Assembly (NCBI RefSeq): GCF_022288805.1
Contig: NZ_JAKOPM010000002.1
Span: 62,001 to 126,000, forward strand
Reading direction: 5' to 3'
From: Corynebacterium yonathiae
Lineage (GTDB): Bacteria; Actinomycetota; Actinomycetes; Mycobacteriales; Mycobacteriaceae
DNA: 64,000 nucleotides
Shown here: positions 37,086-45,735 of the stretch, piece after piece
Layout: each line of letters starts with the position of its first letter
Numbering within the stretch: position 1 is the stretch's first letter
The notes under the pieces: generated by a model
Database searches by the model: none
What the model saw: only the letters and a program-made list of their open reading frames with translations
What the model was told of the DNA's origin: nothing
Translations under genes and position numbers: made by a program

Positions 37086-37922
37086 TTAGCGCTTCTTGTT
37101 CGGGCGACGACGGCGCACGATCATGTTGTTGGAGTAGCGGTTCGGGTTGCGGGTGCGACCCTCCTTGTGACCCCATGGGGACACAGGGTGGCGACCACCC
37201 GAGGTCTTACCCTCACCACCACCGTGTGGGTGGTCAACCGGGTTCATAACGACACCGCGGACGGTCGGGCGCACGCCCTTCCAGCGCATGCGGCCGGCCT
37301 TGCCCCAGCGGATATTCATCTGCTCGGCGTTGCCAACCTCACCAACGGTGGCGCGGCAACGGATGTCCACACGGCGGATTTCGGAAGACGGCATACGCAG
37401 GACTGCGTACTTGCCTTCCTTACCCAGCAGCTGGATGGAAGCACCAGCGGAGCGAGCCAGCTTAGCGCCAGCGCCCGGCTTGAGCTCAACAGCGTGGATG
37501 ATGGAACCGGTCGGAATGTTGCGCAGAGGCAGGTTGTTGCCAACCTTGATATCTGCATTCGGACCGGACTCGACGATGGTGCCTTGCTTGAGGCCCTTCG
37601 GGGCGATGATGTAGCGCTTCTCGCCATCAACGTAGTGAAGCAGTGCGATATTTGCGGTGCGGTTCGGGTCGTACTCGATGTGAGCGACCTTTGCCGGGAT
37701 GCCGTCCTTGTCGTTACGACGGAAGTCGATCAGACGGTAACGGCGCTTGTGGCCACCGCCGATGTGGCGGGTGGTGATGCGACCGTAGTTGTTACGGCCA
37801 CCAGTCTTGCTCAGCGGGCGCAGCAGGGACTTCTCCGGAGTAGAACGAGTGATCTCGTCAAACTCAGAAACGGAGGATGCGCGGCGACCCGGAGTTGTCG
37901 GCTTGTACTTGCGAATAGCCAT
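37086..37922 (-). CDS. rplB: 50S ribosomal protein L2
   Basis: 278 residues: [20 protein letters not shown], the RNA-binding OB and SH3 folds, and the C-terminal [20 protein letters not shown] containing the His essential for subunit association and peptidyl transfer. It is a primary 23S rRNA binder. Confidence 0.99.
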   Translation of the reverse strand: MAIRKYKPTTPGRRASSVSEFDEITRSTPEKSLLRPLSKTGGRNNYGRITTRHIGGGHKRRYRLIDFRRNDKDGIPAKVAHIEYDPNRTANIALLHYVDGEKRYIIAPKGLKQGTIVESGPNADIKVGNNLPLRNIPTGSIIHAVELKPGAGAKLARSAGASIQLLGKEGKYAVLRMPSSEIRRVDIRCRATVGEVGNAEQMNIRWGKAGRMRWKGVRPTVRGVVMNPVDHPHGGGEGKTSGGRHPVSPWGHKEGRTRNPNRYSNNMIVRRRRPNKKR

Positions 37923-37957
37923 AATTCTTCCTTTTCCTTTCGGCTCTCCGGTGGCGC

Positions 37958-38260
37958 TTAAGCGCCGGCGCCGAAGACGTCGATGGAGTCGCTGCCTTCA
38001 CGGAGCGTCACATATGCACGCTTGGTGGACTTACGCTGGCCGAAACCGGTGCGGGTGCGCTTACGCTTACCTGCACGGTTTACGGTGTTCACGGAGTCGA
38101 CCTTTACGTCAAAGATCTGCTCTACGGCATCTTTAATCTGGGACTTATTGGAGTCCGTGGAGACGTAGAACGTGTACACGTTCTGCTCCATCAGACCGTA
38201 GGACTTCTCGGATACAACCGGGGCGATGATGACATCGCGCGGGTTAGAAATCTTAGCCAT
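37958..38260 (-). CDS. rplW: 50S ribosomal protein L23
   Basis: 100 residues: [20 protein letters not shown] and the loop [21 protein letters not shown]23 is the docking site for trigger factor and SRP at the tunnel exit. Its start overlaps the rplD stop by one base. Confidence 0.99.
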   Translation of the reverse strand: MAKISNPRDVIIAPVVSEKSYGLMEQNVYTFYVSTDSNKSQIKDAVEQIFDVKVDSVNTVNRAGKRKRTRTGFGQRKSTKRAYVTLREGSDSIDVFGAGA

Positions 38261-38913
38261 TAGTTCTCCTCCTTATCCGCGCCGGTTGCGCGGTTGATGA
38301 AGGTGTGTAGCGCCTCAACGGAGAACACAACGTCATCGGAGTAGAGAACGTCGTAGGTGTTGAGCTGGCCAGCGTCCAGGATCTGAACGTTTGGCAGGTT
38401 ATTAGCGCTACGACGAGCGTTGATGTCCTCGCGGCCGATGACCAGGAGCACGTTCTTGCGCTCGGTCAGGGACTCGAGGAAGGCCTTAGCCGACTTGGTG
38501 GACGGCTTCTGGCCCGGGACGAGCTCTTCGATGACGTGGATGCGCTCGTTGCGAGCACGGTCAGACAGTGCACCGAAGAGAGCAGCCTTGATCATCTTCT
38601 TAGGGGTGCGCTGTGCGTAGTCGCGTGGCTGTGGGCCATGGACGGTGCCGCCACCGGTGTAGTGCGGTGCGCGGATGGAGCCCTGGCGTGCACGGCCGGT
38701 GCCCTTCTGACGGAAAGGCTTGCGACCACCACCGCGGACATCGCCGCGGGTCTTGGTTGCGTGGGTGCCCTGGCGCGCAGCAGCAAGCTGAGCATTAACA
38801 ACCTGGTGCATCAAAGCAATGGATGCCTCGGTGTCAAAGATTTCAGCTGGCAGGTCTACAGAGCCGTTGGTCTTACCCTCGGAAGTGTGGACGTCTAGCT
38901 TGAGGTTGCTCAT
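38260..38913 (-). CDS. rplD: 50S ribosomal protein L4
   Basis: 217 residues with the tunnel loop [25 protein letters not shown] region (about 55-78). L4 shapes the exit tunnel and in some bacteria controls its own operon. It overlaps rplC by four bases (ATGA) and rplW by one, so translation is coupled. Confidence 0.99.
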   Translation of the reverse strand: MSNLKLDVHTSEGKTNGSVDLPAEIFDTEASIALMHQVVNAQLAAARQGTHATKTRGDVRGGGRKPFRQKGTGRARQGSIRAPHYTGGGTVHGPQPRDYAQRTPKKMIKAALFGALSDRARNERIHVIEELVPGQKPSTKSAKAFLESLTERKNVLLVIGREDINARRSANNLPNVQILDAGQLNTYDVLYSDDVVFSVEALHTFINRATGADKEEN

Positions 38914-39566
38914 GCGTGTGCACCGCCCTTCACTGCGGTCTTAACGGTGACGAGGCCGCCGCGCGCACCTGGGATAGCACCCTTGATGAGCAGCAGGTTG
39001 GACTCGGCATCGATTTTCTGAATCTTCAGGTTCTGGGTGGTCACGCGGTCGTGGCCCATACGGCCAGCCATGCGCTTGCCCTTGAAGACGCGGCCCGGGG
39101 TAGCAGCGCCGCCGATGCCGCCAACGCGGCGGTGAGCGGCCTGGTTACCGTGAGCTGCGCCCTGGCCTGCGAAGCCGTGGCGCTTCATGGCGCCGGCGTA
39201 GCCGTGGCCCTTGGTCTTGCCGGTGACGTCAACGAAGGAGATGCCCTCGAAGATGTCTACCTTGACCTCTTGGCCGACCTCGTATGCGGAGGTGTCGTCC
39301 ATGCGGATTTCCGCAACGTGACGGCGCGGGGTTACGCCAGCCTTCTTGAAGTGTCCACCAACCGGCTTATTGGCCTTGCGTGGGTCGATTTCGCCAAAGG
39401 CGATCTGGATGGCGCTGTAGCCATCGGTTTCGGGGGTGCGAATCTGGGTGACAACGCATGGCCCTGCCTCGACGACGGTAACCGGTACAACGCGGTTGTC
39501 CTCGTCGAAGACCTGGGTCATGCCGAGCTTCTTGCCCAGAATGCCCTTGATCTCGTTTTCACTCAT
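38910..39566 (-). CDS. rplC: 50S ribosomal protein L3
   Basis: 218 residues: [20 protein letters not shown], then the loop region [20 protein letters not shown] that reaches toward the peptidyl transferase centre. L3 starts 50S assembly. It follows rpsJ after 23 bases. Confidence 0.99.
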   Translation of the reverse strand: MSENEIKGILGKKLGMTQVFDEDNRVVPVTVVEAGPCVVTQIRTPETDGYSAIQIAFGEIDPRKANKPVGGHFKKAGVTPRRHVAEIRMDDTSAYEVGQEVKVDIFEGISFVDVTGKTKGHGYAGAMKRHGFAGQGAAHGNQAAHRRVGGIGGAATPGRVFKGKRMAGRMGHDRVTTQNLKIQKIDAESNLLLIKGAIPGARGGLVTVKTAVKGGAHA

Positions 39567-39589
39567 TATTTGTTCTCCACCAAAGTCGC

Positions 39590-39895
39590 TTACTGGATGT
39601 TCACGTCGACGCTTGCCGGAAGATCGATACGCATAAGAGCGTCAACGGTCTTCGGGGTTGGGTCGAGAATGTCGATCAGGCGCTTGTGAGTGCGCATCTC
39701 GAAGTGCTCGCGAGAGTCCTTGTACTTGTGCGGAGAACGAATAACTGCGTATACGTTCTTCTCGGTTGGGAGCGGCACTGGGCCAACTACACGAGCACCG
39801 GTACGGGTAACGGTCTCGACGATCTTCTTTGCAGAAGCGTCGATAGCCTCGTGGTCATAGGCCTTCAGCCGAATGCGGATTTTTTGTCCCGCCAC
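39590..39895 (-). CDS. rpsJ: 30S ribosomal protein S10
   Basis: 101 residues from a GTG at 39895, preceded by AGGAAGAGGA. L-loop and C-terminal signatures: [20 protein letters not shown] and [21 protein letters not shown]10 is also the NusE factor that links NusG and antitermination to ribosomes. First gene of the S10 operon, with a leader region of several hundred bases upstream. Confidence 0.99.
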   Translation of the reverse strand: MAGQKIRIRLKAYDHEAIDASAKKIVETVTRTGARVVGPVPLPTEKNVYAVIRSPHKYKDSREHFEMRTHKRLIDILDPTPKTVDALMRIDLPASVDVNIQ

Positions 39896-40612
39896 GCTTA
39901 TCCTCTTCCTCGCTTCCCCACTTTCACATTCCCGGCGTTTCCGGGGCGTGAAGCGGTGGGAAATTGCTTCTCGATTTCTCTATAACGTTGTCCGGGCTTG
40001 GGGCCTGACACAACGCCAGTGGTCTGACTGCCATGACGACCAAGAGTGCGGTACATGGCAAGTGCCAGAACGCAGTGCTCTCGACGGGGTACAAGACCCG
40101 TAGTCAAAGTATTGTGAAGAGGACGGTTTTCACGCATTACACGTGGAGAGTGTCCAATTCGTCTACTGCCGCTGTTTATTTGCCATGCCCCTTCTCCGGT
40201 CCATCTTCTCGGGGTGTCACTGCTCTAACGCGGACCTAGCCCGATTGGATGACCTTCCAGTCAATGCTTCAGGTTTCCCTGAACCATGGCGACAACGAAG
40301 GTGTCATGTTCGCTTTACCAGCTCAGCGTCTCCCCAAGACTCACGCTTGGCGACGTCCGCCGCCAGCACCGAGTCTCGGTTCTCGCTGCCCTGTTAAAGC
40401 AACCTTTGTATTTAAGCATGTTGGGCTGCGGTTTTCAAGCCGCTTCCCAAACCGTGCCAAAAATCACGTTTTGGAAAATTTTATTGCTCCCCAGCACACA
40501 TTCGGCCGAGATGTATCTAAGCTCGGAGACGTTGGCTGAGGACTGTTTGTCCTGCCTCGATAGTTGAATATCGCGTTCATACATCATCCAATAAAGAAAG
40601 GCACAATCGCCC
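39896..40612. other. Divergent intergenic region rpsJ / Asp23-like operon
   Basis: 717 bases without a convincing gene on either strand; the several short open frames lack coding character. It must hold the S10 operon promoter (minus) and that of the Asp23-like operon (plus). A TTGACT element occurs on the minus strand at about 40106-40111 but no good -10 lies at the right spacing, so I leave the promoter unassigned. The last bases before 40613 contain AAAGAAAGG as a modest ribosome-binding site. Confidence 0.6.
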
Positions 40613-41092
40613 ATGTCTGAGAACAAGACTCCCGCACAGAATACCGACAACCAGGTTCCAGCTTCCGAGGAACGCGAGGTTAACAACAACCTCGAGACCC
40701 AGTACGGCACCACCACTATCGATGATGTCGTGGTTTCTAAGATTGCCGGCATTGCTGCCCGCGAGGTTTCCGGCGTGGACTCCCTGGGTGGCGGCGGCGC
40801 TCGCATGATTGGCAATATCCGCGAGTCCTTCGGTGCTTCCGAAGACGTCCGCCAGGGCGTAGACGTAGAGGTAGCAGAGGGCACCGCTCGCATCGAGATT
40901 GCCATCACCGCTGAGTACGGCGTGGCCATCCACGAGCTCGCTGAGGCTATCCGCCGTAACATCATGAATGCGGTTGAGCGCATGACCGGCCTGAGCGTCG
41001 AGCGTGTCAACGTCGTTGTACACGACGTAAAGCTGCCAAGGGAAGAGTCTGAGGCGGAGGGCCAGGCTGCTTTGAACCAGGGTCAGGCTTAA
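40613..41092 (+). CDS. Asp23/Gls24 family envelope stress protein
   Basis: 159 residues. After a disordered acidic start (1-30), residues about 32-145 form an Asp23/Gls24 domain: DDVVVSKIAGIAAREVSGVD, GVDVEVAEGTARIEIAITAE and the end VERVNVVVHDVKLP. Asp23 in Staphylococcus aureus lies under the membrane, held by the anchor AmaP, and its loss triggers a cell-wall stress response. Here the gene starts a six-gene operon with tight spacing and a terminal AmaP-like gene, so a similar membrane-associated assembly is likely. No catalytic motif is visible. Confidence 0.92.
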   Translation: MSENKTPAQNTDNQVPASEEREVNNNLETQYGTTTIDDVVVSKIAGIAAREVSGVDSLGGGGARMIGNIRESFGASEDVRQGVDVEVAEGTARIEIAITAEYGVAIHELAEAIRRNIMNAVERMTGLSVERVNVVVHDVKLPREESEAEGQAALNQGQA

Positions 41093-41097
41093 GCCCA

Positions 41098-41445
41098 ATG
41101 CCTGAGCCCCGAGCACGTTTCGAGCTCGAGGTAAGCCACGCCCGCGCTATTGCAGAAGCAGTCCAGAAGGTTCGCGGCGTCGCCGCGCTCGACGGCGGTT
41201 CGTTTGGTTCGGTGAGTTTATACCTGCCGGGTGAGCGCATCGTTGGAATGAGGCGACCAGATCCGCGCGATGATCGCCACCTGCAAATCAACGTCTGCGT
41301 TGATATCAGCACCGCGCCGGACCTTTATGCCTTGGCAAAACATATTCGGTCCGCAACCCGTGAGGCTTGTCCCGAACTGCAGCGCATTGACGTTGAGTTT
41401 TCTGACGCCGTAGATGGCTTATCCGCTGCTCCATCGAAGGAATAG
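41098..41445 (+). CDS. Divergent Asp23-like small protein
   Basis: 115 residues, no signal peptide or membrane helix. The secondary pattern follows the Asp23 domain: SHARAIAEAVQKVRGVAALD, a Gly-rich turn, then LQINVCVDISTAPDLYALAK and RIDVEFSDAVDGL at the end. I assign it to the Asp23-like fold on this pattern with moderate confidence. It starts 5 bases after the first gene of the operon and ends 2 bases before the DUF2273-like gene. Confidence 0.75.
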   Translation: MPEPRARFELEVSHARAIAEAVQKVRGVAALDGGSFGSVSLYLPGERIVGMRRPDPRDDRHLQINVCVDISTAPDLYALAKHIRSATREACPELQRIDVEFSDAVDGLSAAPSKE

Positions 41446-41447
41446 AT

Positions 41448-41642
41448 ATGAAGAATTACACCACTTTGGGCATCATTTCCGGCCTTATTCTTGCCTTCTT
41501 TTTGCACCTAGGTTGGGGTCCTACCCTGCTCGCCGTACTCCTTGCCGTTATCGGCGGCATTGTGGGAGCACACTTTGATGGCCGTATCGATCTCACTTCT
41601 GTGTGGAATGGCCTCATTGGTAAGGAGAAAGGCCAAGGTTAA
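41448..41642 (+). CDS. Small membrane protein, DUF2273-like
   Basis: 64 residues with two hydrophobic segments (TLGIISGLILAFFLHLG and LLAVLLAVIGGIVGAHFDG) and a short basic end. DUF2273 proteins are small membrane proteins found beside asp23 and amaP in Gram-positive bacteria. Its TAA overlaps the next ATG (TAATG). Length, topology and neighbours all agree; the function is not known. Confidence 0.85.
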   Translation: MKNYTTLGIISGLILAFFLHLGWGPTLLAVLLAVIGGIVGAHFDGRIDLTSVWNGLIGKEKGQG

Positions 41643-42607
41643 TGACAGATAGTTCCACTCAGGGCCACACGCGTATCTCGCTGCGGACCATGGAACACAT
41701 CGTTACCGCCGCGATTGCTAGTGTGCCCGGCACTAAGGCCATTGAGGCCAAGCTAGCGGGCATCGGCGGCCGCGGTTTTCCACGGGTCTCGGTCCAAATG
41801 GATTCCGAGCGCGAGGTAGCTGCCGTCAACGCCACTATTGGCGTGGTGTGGCCTTCACCGGTTACCACAGTTGCGGAGCATACTCGCGCCGCCATCTCGG
41901 AGGCCATTGCGGCACACACCGGGTACTCCACCACCCGCGTTAATGTCATCGTTGGCGGTTCCGTTCCGGGCAAGCGCGTGACTGCCACGGAGGTGGAGCA
42001 GCGCCAACTTGCTGCTACCGTCGCCCCACGCATCAAGCCCTTGCCGGTGTGGCAGCCAGTCACAGCGGAGTCGGTGAATGTGCGCAGTATCGCCACCCCA
42101 CAGGAAGCACCGGTTCGCACTATCGCTGCGCCGTCGACCGGCGTCGCAGTGCGGTCTATCAAGCCCCCGCGCGAGGCCGAGGTGCGCAGCATTTCCGCCA
42201 ACCTCCCAGACCACCAGCTGCGCGAGGTATCTTCCCCAAGTGACCATTCGGTGCGGCCGGTCCAGGAGCCTCAGCCAGTACGTGTCCACGGCGTAGCGAC
42301 ACCACGTCCCGCCAAGTTGGTCCCTAGTGGGCAGATTCGTCCACTGGCACGGAAGGTACAGGTAGCAACTCCTCGGCCGCAGCCGCTACGCGAGATCGAA
42401 ATTCGCCACGAGTGGGCCCCGCGTCGCGTGCAGGCCCCCAAAGCGGCTCCCGCACGGAAGGTCGAGGTTCCGCGGCCACAGCCGCTCAAGCGTATTGAGG
42501 TCACCCCGGCAAACCCTCGCCCACTACACGTAGACGCGCCGCGGCCCGAGCCGTTGCGCGCCATTTCGATTAATCCGTACCGCCCGCAAGGAGGCAATAA
42601 TGGCTGA
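41642..42607 (+). CDS. Asp23-like protein with long Arg/Pro repeat tail
   Basis: 321 residues. Residues about 12-110 are Asp23-like (LRTMEHIVTAAIASVPGTKA; EVAAVNATIGVVWPSP; STTRVNVIVGGSVPGKR). From about 145 to the end the protein is a low-complexity basic tail built of short units such as VRSIATP, VRTIAAP, VRSIKPP, VRSISAN, PQPLREI, PQPLKRI, PEPLRAI, spaced roughly 10-20 residues apart. There is no membrane helix. I know no named family with this architecture. The tail could be an interaction or nucleic-acid/membrane-binding region. Overlaps the next gene by 8 bases. Confidence 0.85.
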   Translation: MTDSSTQGHTRISLRTMEHIVTAAIASVPGTKAIEAKLAGIGGRGFPRVSVQMDSEREVAAVNATIGVVWPSPVTTVAEHTRAAISEAIAAHTGYSTTRVNVIVGGSVPGKRVTATEVEQRQLAATVAPRIKPLPVWQPVTAESVNVRSIATPQEAPVRTIAAPSTGVAVRSIKPPREAEVRSISANLPDHQLREVSSPSDHSVRPVQEPQPVRVHGVATPRPAKLVPSGQIRPLARKVQVATPRPQPLREIEIRHEWAPRRVQAPKAAPARKVEVPRPQPLKRIEVTPANPRPLHVDAPRPEPLRAISINPYRPQGGNNG

Positions 42608-43166
42608 TCAGCGCATGCCTGAACACTTTGGGCAGCAGCCCAAGGCGTCTCCAGCGGCGCGCACTTGGGCCGTGATTCTAGGGCTGCTTTTGCTCGCCGC
42701 AGGCATCGTCGGCGTACGCGAGACGTGGCTAGTTGGCTCGGGTTCCGATGCGCAGTCGTGGATTCAGCCGGTACTTGATCTCATTGCCACTGAAGAGCTG
42801 CAGACCTGGATGATCTGGGCCGGTGTCGCCTCTATCGTCGTCGGACTTGTCTTCCTGTTTGCGGCACTAAAGACGCGCCGCACAACGCACATGCAGCTGA
42901 CCTCCGATACCGCGTCCATGTGGATGCGTCCGGTGGATATCGCGCGCCTATCTTCGGCCACGGCTCGCCGTGTACCGGGCGTTGCCTCCGCACAGACCTC
43001 CGCGGATAGCAAGACCGCCAAAGTCACCGTCAATGGCGATACCGATGATGCCGAGCTGCAGGGCCGAGTAGAGACCGCGGTAACGCAGTGTCTGGCCCAC
43101 TTGCAGAATCCGCCGCAGGTTAACGTGGCTGTAGAGAAGATTCCGGAGTTGGATAACAATGTCTAG
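42600..43166 (+). CDS. DUF6286-like membrane protein of the Asp23 operon
   Basis: 188 residues. Two membrane helices (about 22-42, TWAVILGLLLLAAGIVGV; about 72-92, WMIWAGVASIVVGLVFLFAAL) are followed by a cytoplasmic domain with an Asp23-like pattern: SSATARRVPGVASAQTSADS, KVTVNGDTDDAELQGRV and QVNVAVEKI at the end. It overlaps both neighbours by 8 bases, so it is translationally coupled. Family assignment to DUF6286 is from memory of actinobacterial operons and should be treated as probable. Confidence 0.8.
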   Translation: MADQRMPEHFGQQPKASPAARTWAVILGLLLLAAGIVGVRETWLVGSGSDAQSWIQPVLDLIATEELQTWMIWAGVASIVVGLVFLFAALKTRRTTHMQLTSDTASMWMRPVDIARLSSATARRVPGVASAQTSADSKTAKVTVNGDTDDAELQGRVETAVTQCLAHLQNPPQVNVAVEKIPELDNNV

Positions 43167-43734
43167 AAAACTTGCTACTTTTGACCGCATCCTGCTCGGC
43201 CTGCTGGGAATCATCCTCATTGCTTTGGGTATATGGCCCATCCTTATCCACTTTAATGTGGAGTTTGCCAAGTACTTAGCCCTGTGGGTGGACCACGATA
43301 CGTGGAAAAACCTGGCAAACAATGACTGGTGGGTCTGGGCCCTCGCCGGCGGTTCCGCGCTGCTGCTTATCGTGGGGCTGTGGATTGTGGTGGCTAACCT
43401 GCGCCACCGTCGCTTCAATAACGTGGAATCTGCATCGTCTAATGACAAAGGCTCTATCACGACGTCAATGAATGCGATTGCCGGCGCCGTGGCCCAGGAT
43501 TTGGATGGAGTCAAGGGCGTCGAGCATGTGGAGCGACTTGTGGCCTATGACCGCGCGCGGCCCACGCTGCAGTACACGGTCACGGCAAATCCCGACACCC
43601 CGGTGGAGCGCCTTACCAGCGCCGTGGAAACCAATGAAGGCGATTTCCGCGCCGCGTTTCCGGACGCCGATTTGGACACCATTTATAAGCTGCAGTTCAG
43701 CAAGGTGGGGCCGATGAAGGACCTATCCGAATAG
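43159..43734 (+). CDS. AmaP-like membrane anchor of the Asp23 operon
   Basis: 191 residues. Two membrane helices (about 10-30, ILLGLLGIILIALGIWPIL; about 57-80, WWVWALAGGSALLLIVGLWI) and a cytoplasmic domain with ITTSMNAIAGAVAQDLDGVK, GVEHVERL and LQYTVTANPDTPVERLTSAV. The topology and position match AmaP, the membrane anchor of Asp23 in Firmicutes. It is the last operon gene and its final 12 bases overlap a convergent gene. Confidence 0.82.
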   Translation: MSRKLATFDRILLGLLGIILIALGIWPILIHFNVEFAKYLALWVDHDTWKNLANNDWWVWALAGGSALLLIVGLWIVVANLRHRRFNNVESASSNDKGSITTSMNAIAGAVAQDLDGVKGVEHVERLVAYDRARPTLQYTVTANPDTPVERLTSAVETNEGDFRAAFPDADLDTIYKLQFSKVGPMKDLSE

Positions 43735-44421
43735 CGGGTTCGGAGTCTCTGCCACCAAAACTTCTTGAACGGTCCCGAAGCGGGCCGACTCGCCGCCCCC
43801 GAGGATCATTTCCAGCTCCTCACCGGGGCGGCATTTTTCTATGCGCTGCCAAGAATAATCTTGGCGGCTAACCCGGCGGTTTTCCTTAGCAAAAAGGTGC
43901 AGGCCGTGGTCGAGCACGCCAATGGCCGCTGCGAACCGGAGGACGAAGACGAAATCACCCAAGTCCTGCCGCTTGAGGCCGCCGAGGTTCGGACGCTCAA
44001 GACTTAGCCGCATAAGGCTAGAGACCACGCCAAAACGGTGCTCGAAGCCCTCGGTATCCCGAATAGTAAATGGGCGGCCGGGCCCTGTGGGACGAATGGA
44101 CTCATAAGCCCACACCACGGGTTGGCTATCGGGACGGCGCACGATGATGCGGGCGGGGGTAGCAGTGATGCGGTTGGCGGGGGCGTCGGCAAGCACGAGC
44201 CACTCCCCTGCGGTAACGCGACCGTTCTCCAATGGCAACAGGGGCGGGTGAACGTCCACTTGGCGCTCTAATTCCGCTACCAGCTCTGCATCGCTCGCGC
44301 CCCAGCCGATGCCTTGGTTAGCCAGCATGGCAAAGAAGGTGGGAAGGCTGAGATCGGGCTGGCCCTCCCAGGCGCGGCGGAGGGATTCAAGGGTGGGATC
44401 GATGCGGGTGGGGTCATCCAT
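43723..44421 (-). CDS. Conserved-looking protein of unknown function
   Basis: 232 residues from the ATG at 44421; a TTG at 44430 is possible. Soluble, no signal peptide. Visible stretches are RRAWEGQPDLSLPTFFAMLA, GEWLVLADAPANRITATPAR and a mixed region RFGVVSSLMRLSLERPNLGG. The pattern of an N-terminal helical part and a later PH-like beta part is only an impression. It converges on the AmaP-like gene with a 12-base overlap and is divergent from the peptide transporter operon, so context gives no role. Confidence 0.7.
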   Translation of the reverse strand: MDDPTRIDPTLESLRRAWEGQPDLSLPTFFAMLANQGIGWGASDAELVAELERQVDVHPPLLPLENGRVTAGEWLVLADAPANRITATPARIIVRRPDSQPVVWAYESIRPTGPGRPFTIRDTEGFEHRFGVVSSLMRLSLERPNLGGLKRQDLGDFVFVLRFAAAIGVLDHGLHLFAKENRRVSRQDYSWQRIEKCRPGEELEMILGGGESARFGTVQEVLVAETPNPLFG

Positions 44422-44751
44422 ATCCGCCAAGACTACCCAGCGCTGGCACTGGTCAGGCGAGAGGGGCGGAGAAACTTTTTCACCCCCGAGTTAATTTCAT
44501 TCAATTAAATAAATACTATAAATGTTCAACAATTTTCAACACCGTAATACCTGCTTAAAGTGCATTTATTACACGATATACAACCCTTAGCGCGCCAATT
44601 AATACCTGTCACATTATTGGGGATTTATGTCACGGGGCTATTTTGATTGTGCTCTGTATAACAGCTTATTAAATTAGTCACATACAACGATTTGCTCGTT
44701 GGATACACCTTGCATCCCCGTTTCCTGCTTAACCACGCACGGAGAATCTCT
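44422..44751. other. AT-rich divergent intergenic region before the peptide transporter
   Basis: 330 bases; 44490-44700 is distinctly AT-rich compared with its surroundings. TTGATT (44643-44648) and TATTAA (44667-44672) with an 18-base spacer form a possible promoter for the transporter. Two GTCAC repeats (44608-44612, 44629-44633) lie upstream of it and may be a regulator site. No gene is seen. Confidence 0.6.
44643..44672 (+). promoter_or_regulatory. Possible sigma-A promoter of the peptide transporter operon
   Basis: -35 TTGATT and -10 TATTAA with an 18-base spacer, about 80 bases before the first start codon. An alternative -10 (TATAAC) lies within the spacer. Confidence 0.45.
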
Positions 44752-45735
44752 ATGACTAAATATCTGATCAAAAAGACCTTGGGCTGGTTACTCATGATCT
44801 TTTTGGCTACCAACCTCGCCTATCTCTTGGCGGCCAGCTTTCTGGACCCACGGTCCAATTACACCGGACGCCGCCCACCGCTTTCAGCGGAGGAAATCAA
44901 TAACCTCCTCGAGCCCTATAACCTCAGCCCCGATACCCCATTAGTGCAACGCTGGTGGACGTGGCTGACCAATATCCTCACCAAATGGGACTGGGGCCAT
45001 TCCCCGGTCGGCGAGGTGGTGAATTCAGAAATTAGTTACCGCATCTGGGTCTCCGCACAGCTGCTCTTGCTCTCTACCATCTTGTCTATCCTCCTCGGCG
45101 TGGCCGTAGGCGTCTATACCGCTTCGCGTCAGTACAAGACCGGCGACCGCATTTGGCAGGGCATATCCATCATCGCGATGAATACCCACGTCGTGGTCGC
45201 TTCTATCGCTGTGGTGTGGGGCGCGTTGAAGATCAACGAGCTCACCGGCAAGAAGATTTTCTACGTTGTCGGCTCCCATTCGCTGGACGTAGAAGGTTTC
45301 TTCCCCAAGCTAATAGACTCCGCACAGCACTTGGTACTTCCCACCATTTCACTGGTCTTCATCAGCTACGCCAGCTATCACATGACCCAACGCACCTTAC
45401 TGCTAGATAACTTGGATGCGGACTACGTGCGCACTGCCCGCGCCAAGGGCTTGACCCGCCAACAGGCGATTCGCAAGCACGCGTTGCGCACCTCCATCAT
45501 TCCCGTCGCAACCTCGGTGGCTTTTTCCATCCCAGGAATCTTTACCGGTGCGGTGATGACGGAGCGCATCTTTGGCTGGAACGGCATGGGCCAATACTTC
45601 ATCGAGACCATTAGCAAAAACGACGTCAACGGTGCAGCGGCCGTCGCCGCCTTTGGCGCCGCTATGACGGCTATCTCCGCCGTCTTGGCGGACCTGGTCG
45701 TCGTCGCGCTTGATCCACGAGTGAGGGTGAGTTAA
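44752..45735 (+). CDS. Peptide ABC transporter permease (DppB/OppB type)
   Basis: 327 residues from the ATG at 44752, preceded by ACGGAGA; the frame opening at 44692 is rejected. Six membrane helices; the ATPase-contacting EAA loop reads DYVRTARAKGLTRQQAIRKH and the end DLVVVALDPRVRVS is typical of OppB. A large extracytoplasmic loop follows the first helix. First gene of a four-gene oligopeptide or dipeptide importer. The next gene starts immediately after the stop. Confidence 0.95.
   Translation: MTKYLIKKTLGWLLMIFLATNLAYLLAASFLDPRSNYTGRRPPLSAEEINNLLEPYNLSPDTPLVQRWWTWLTNILTKWDWGHSPVGEVVNSEISYRIWVSAQLLLLSTILSILLGVAVGVYTASRQYKTGDRIWQGISIIAMNTHVVVASIAVVWGALKINELTGKKIFYVVGSHSLDVEGFFPKLIDSAQHLVLPTISLVFISYASYHMTQRTLLLDNLDADYVRTARAKGLTRQQAIRKHALRTSIIPVATSVAFSIPGIFTGAVMTERIFGWNGMGQYFIETISKNDVNGAAAVAAFGAAMTAISAVLADLVVVALDPRVRVS

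Noticed and set aside
39896..40612. Small genes in the rpsJ upstream region
   Set aside because: Several frames of 60-100 codons exist on both strands, but none has a good start context or protein-like composition.
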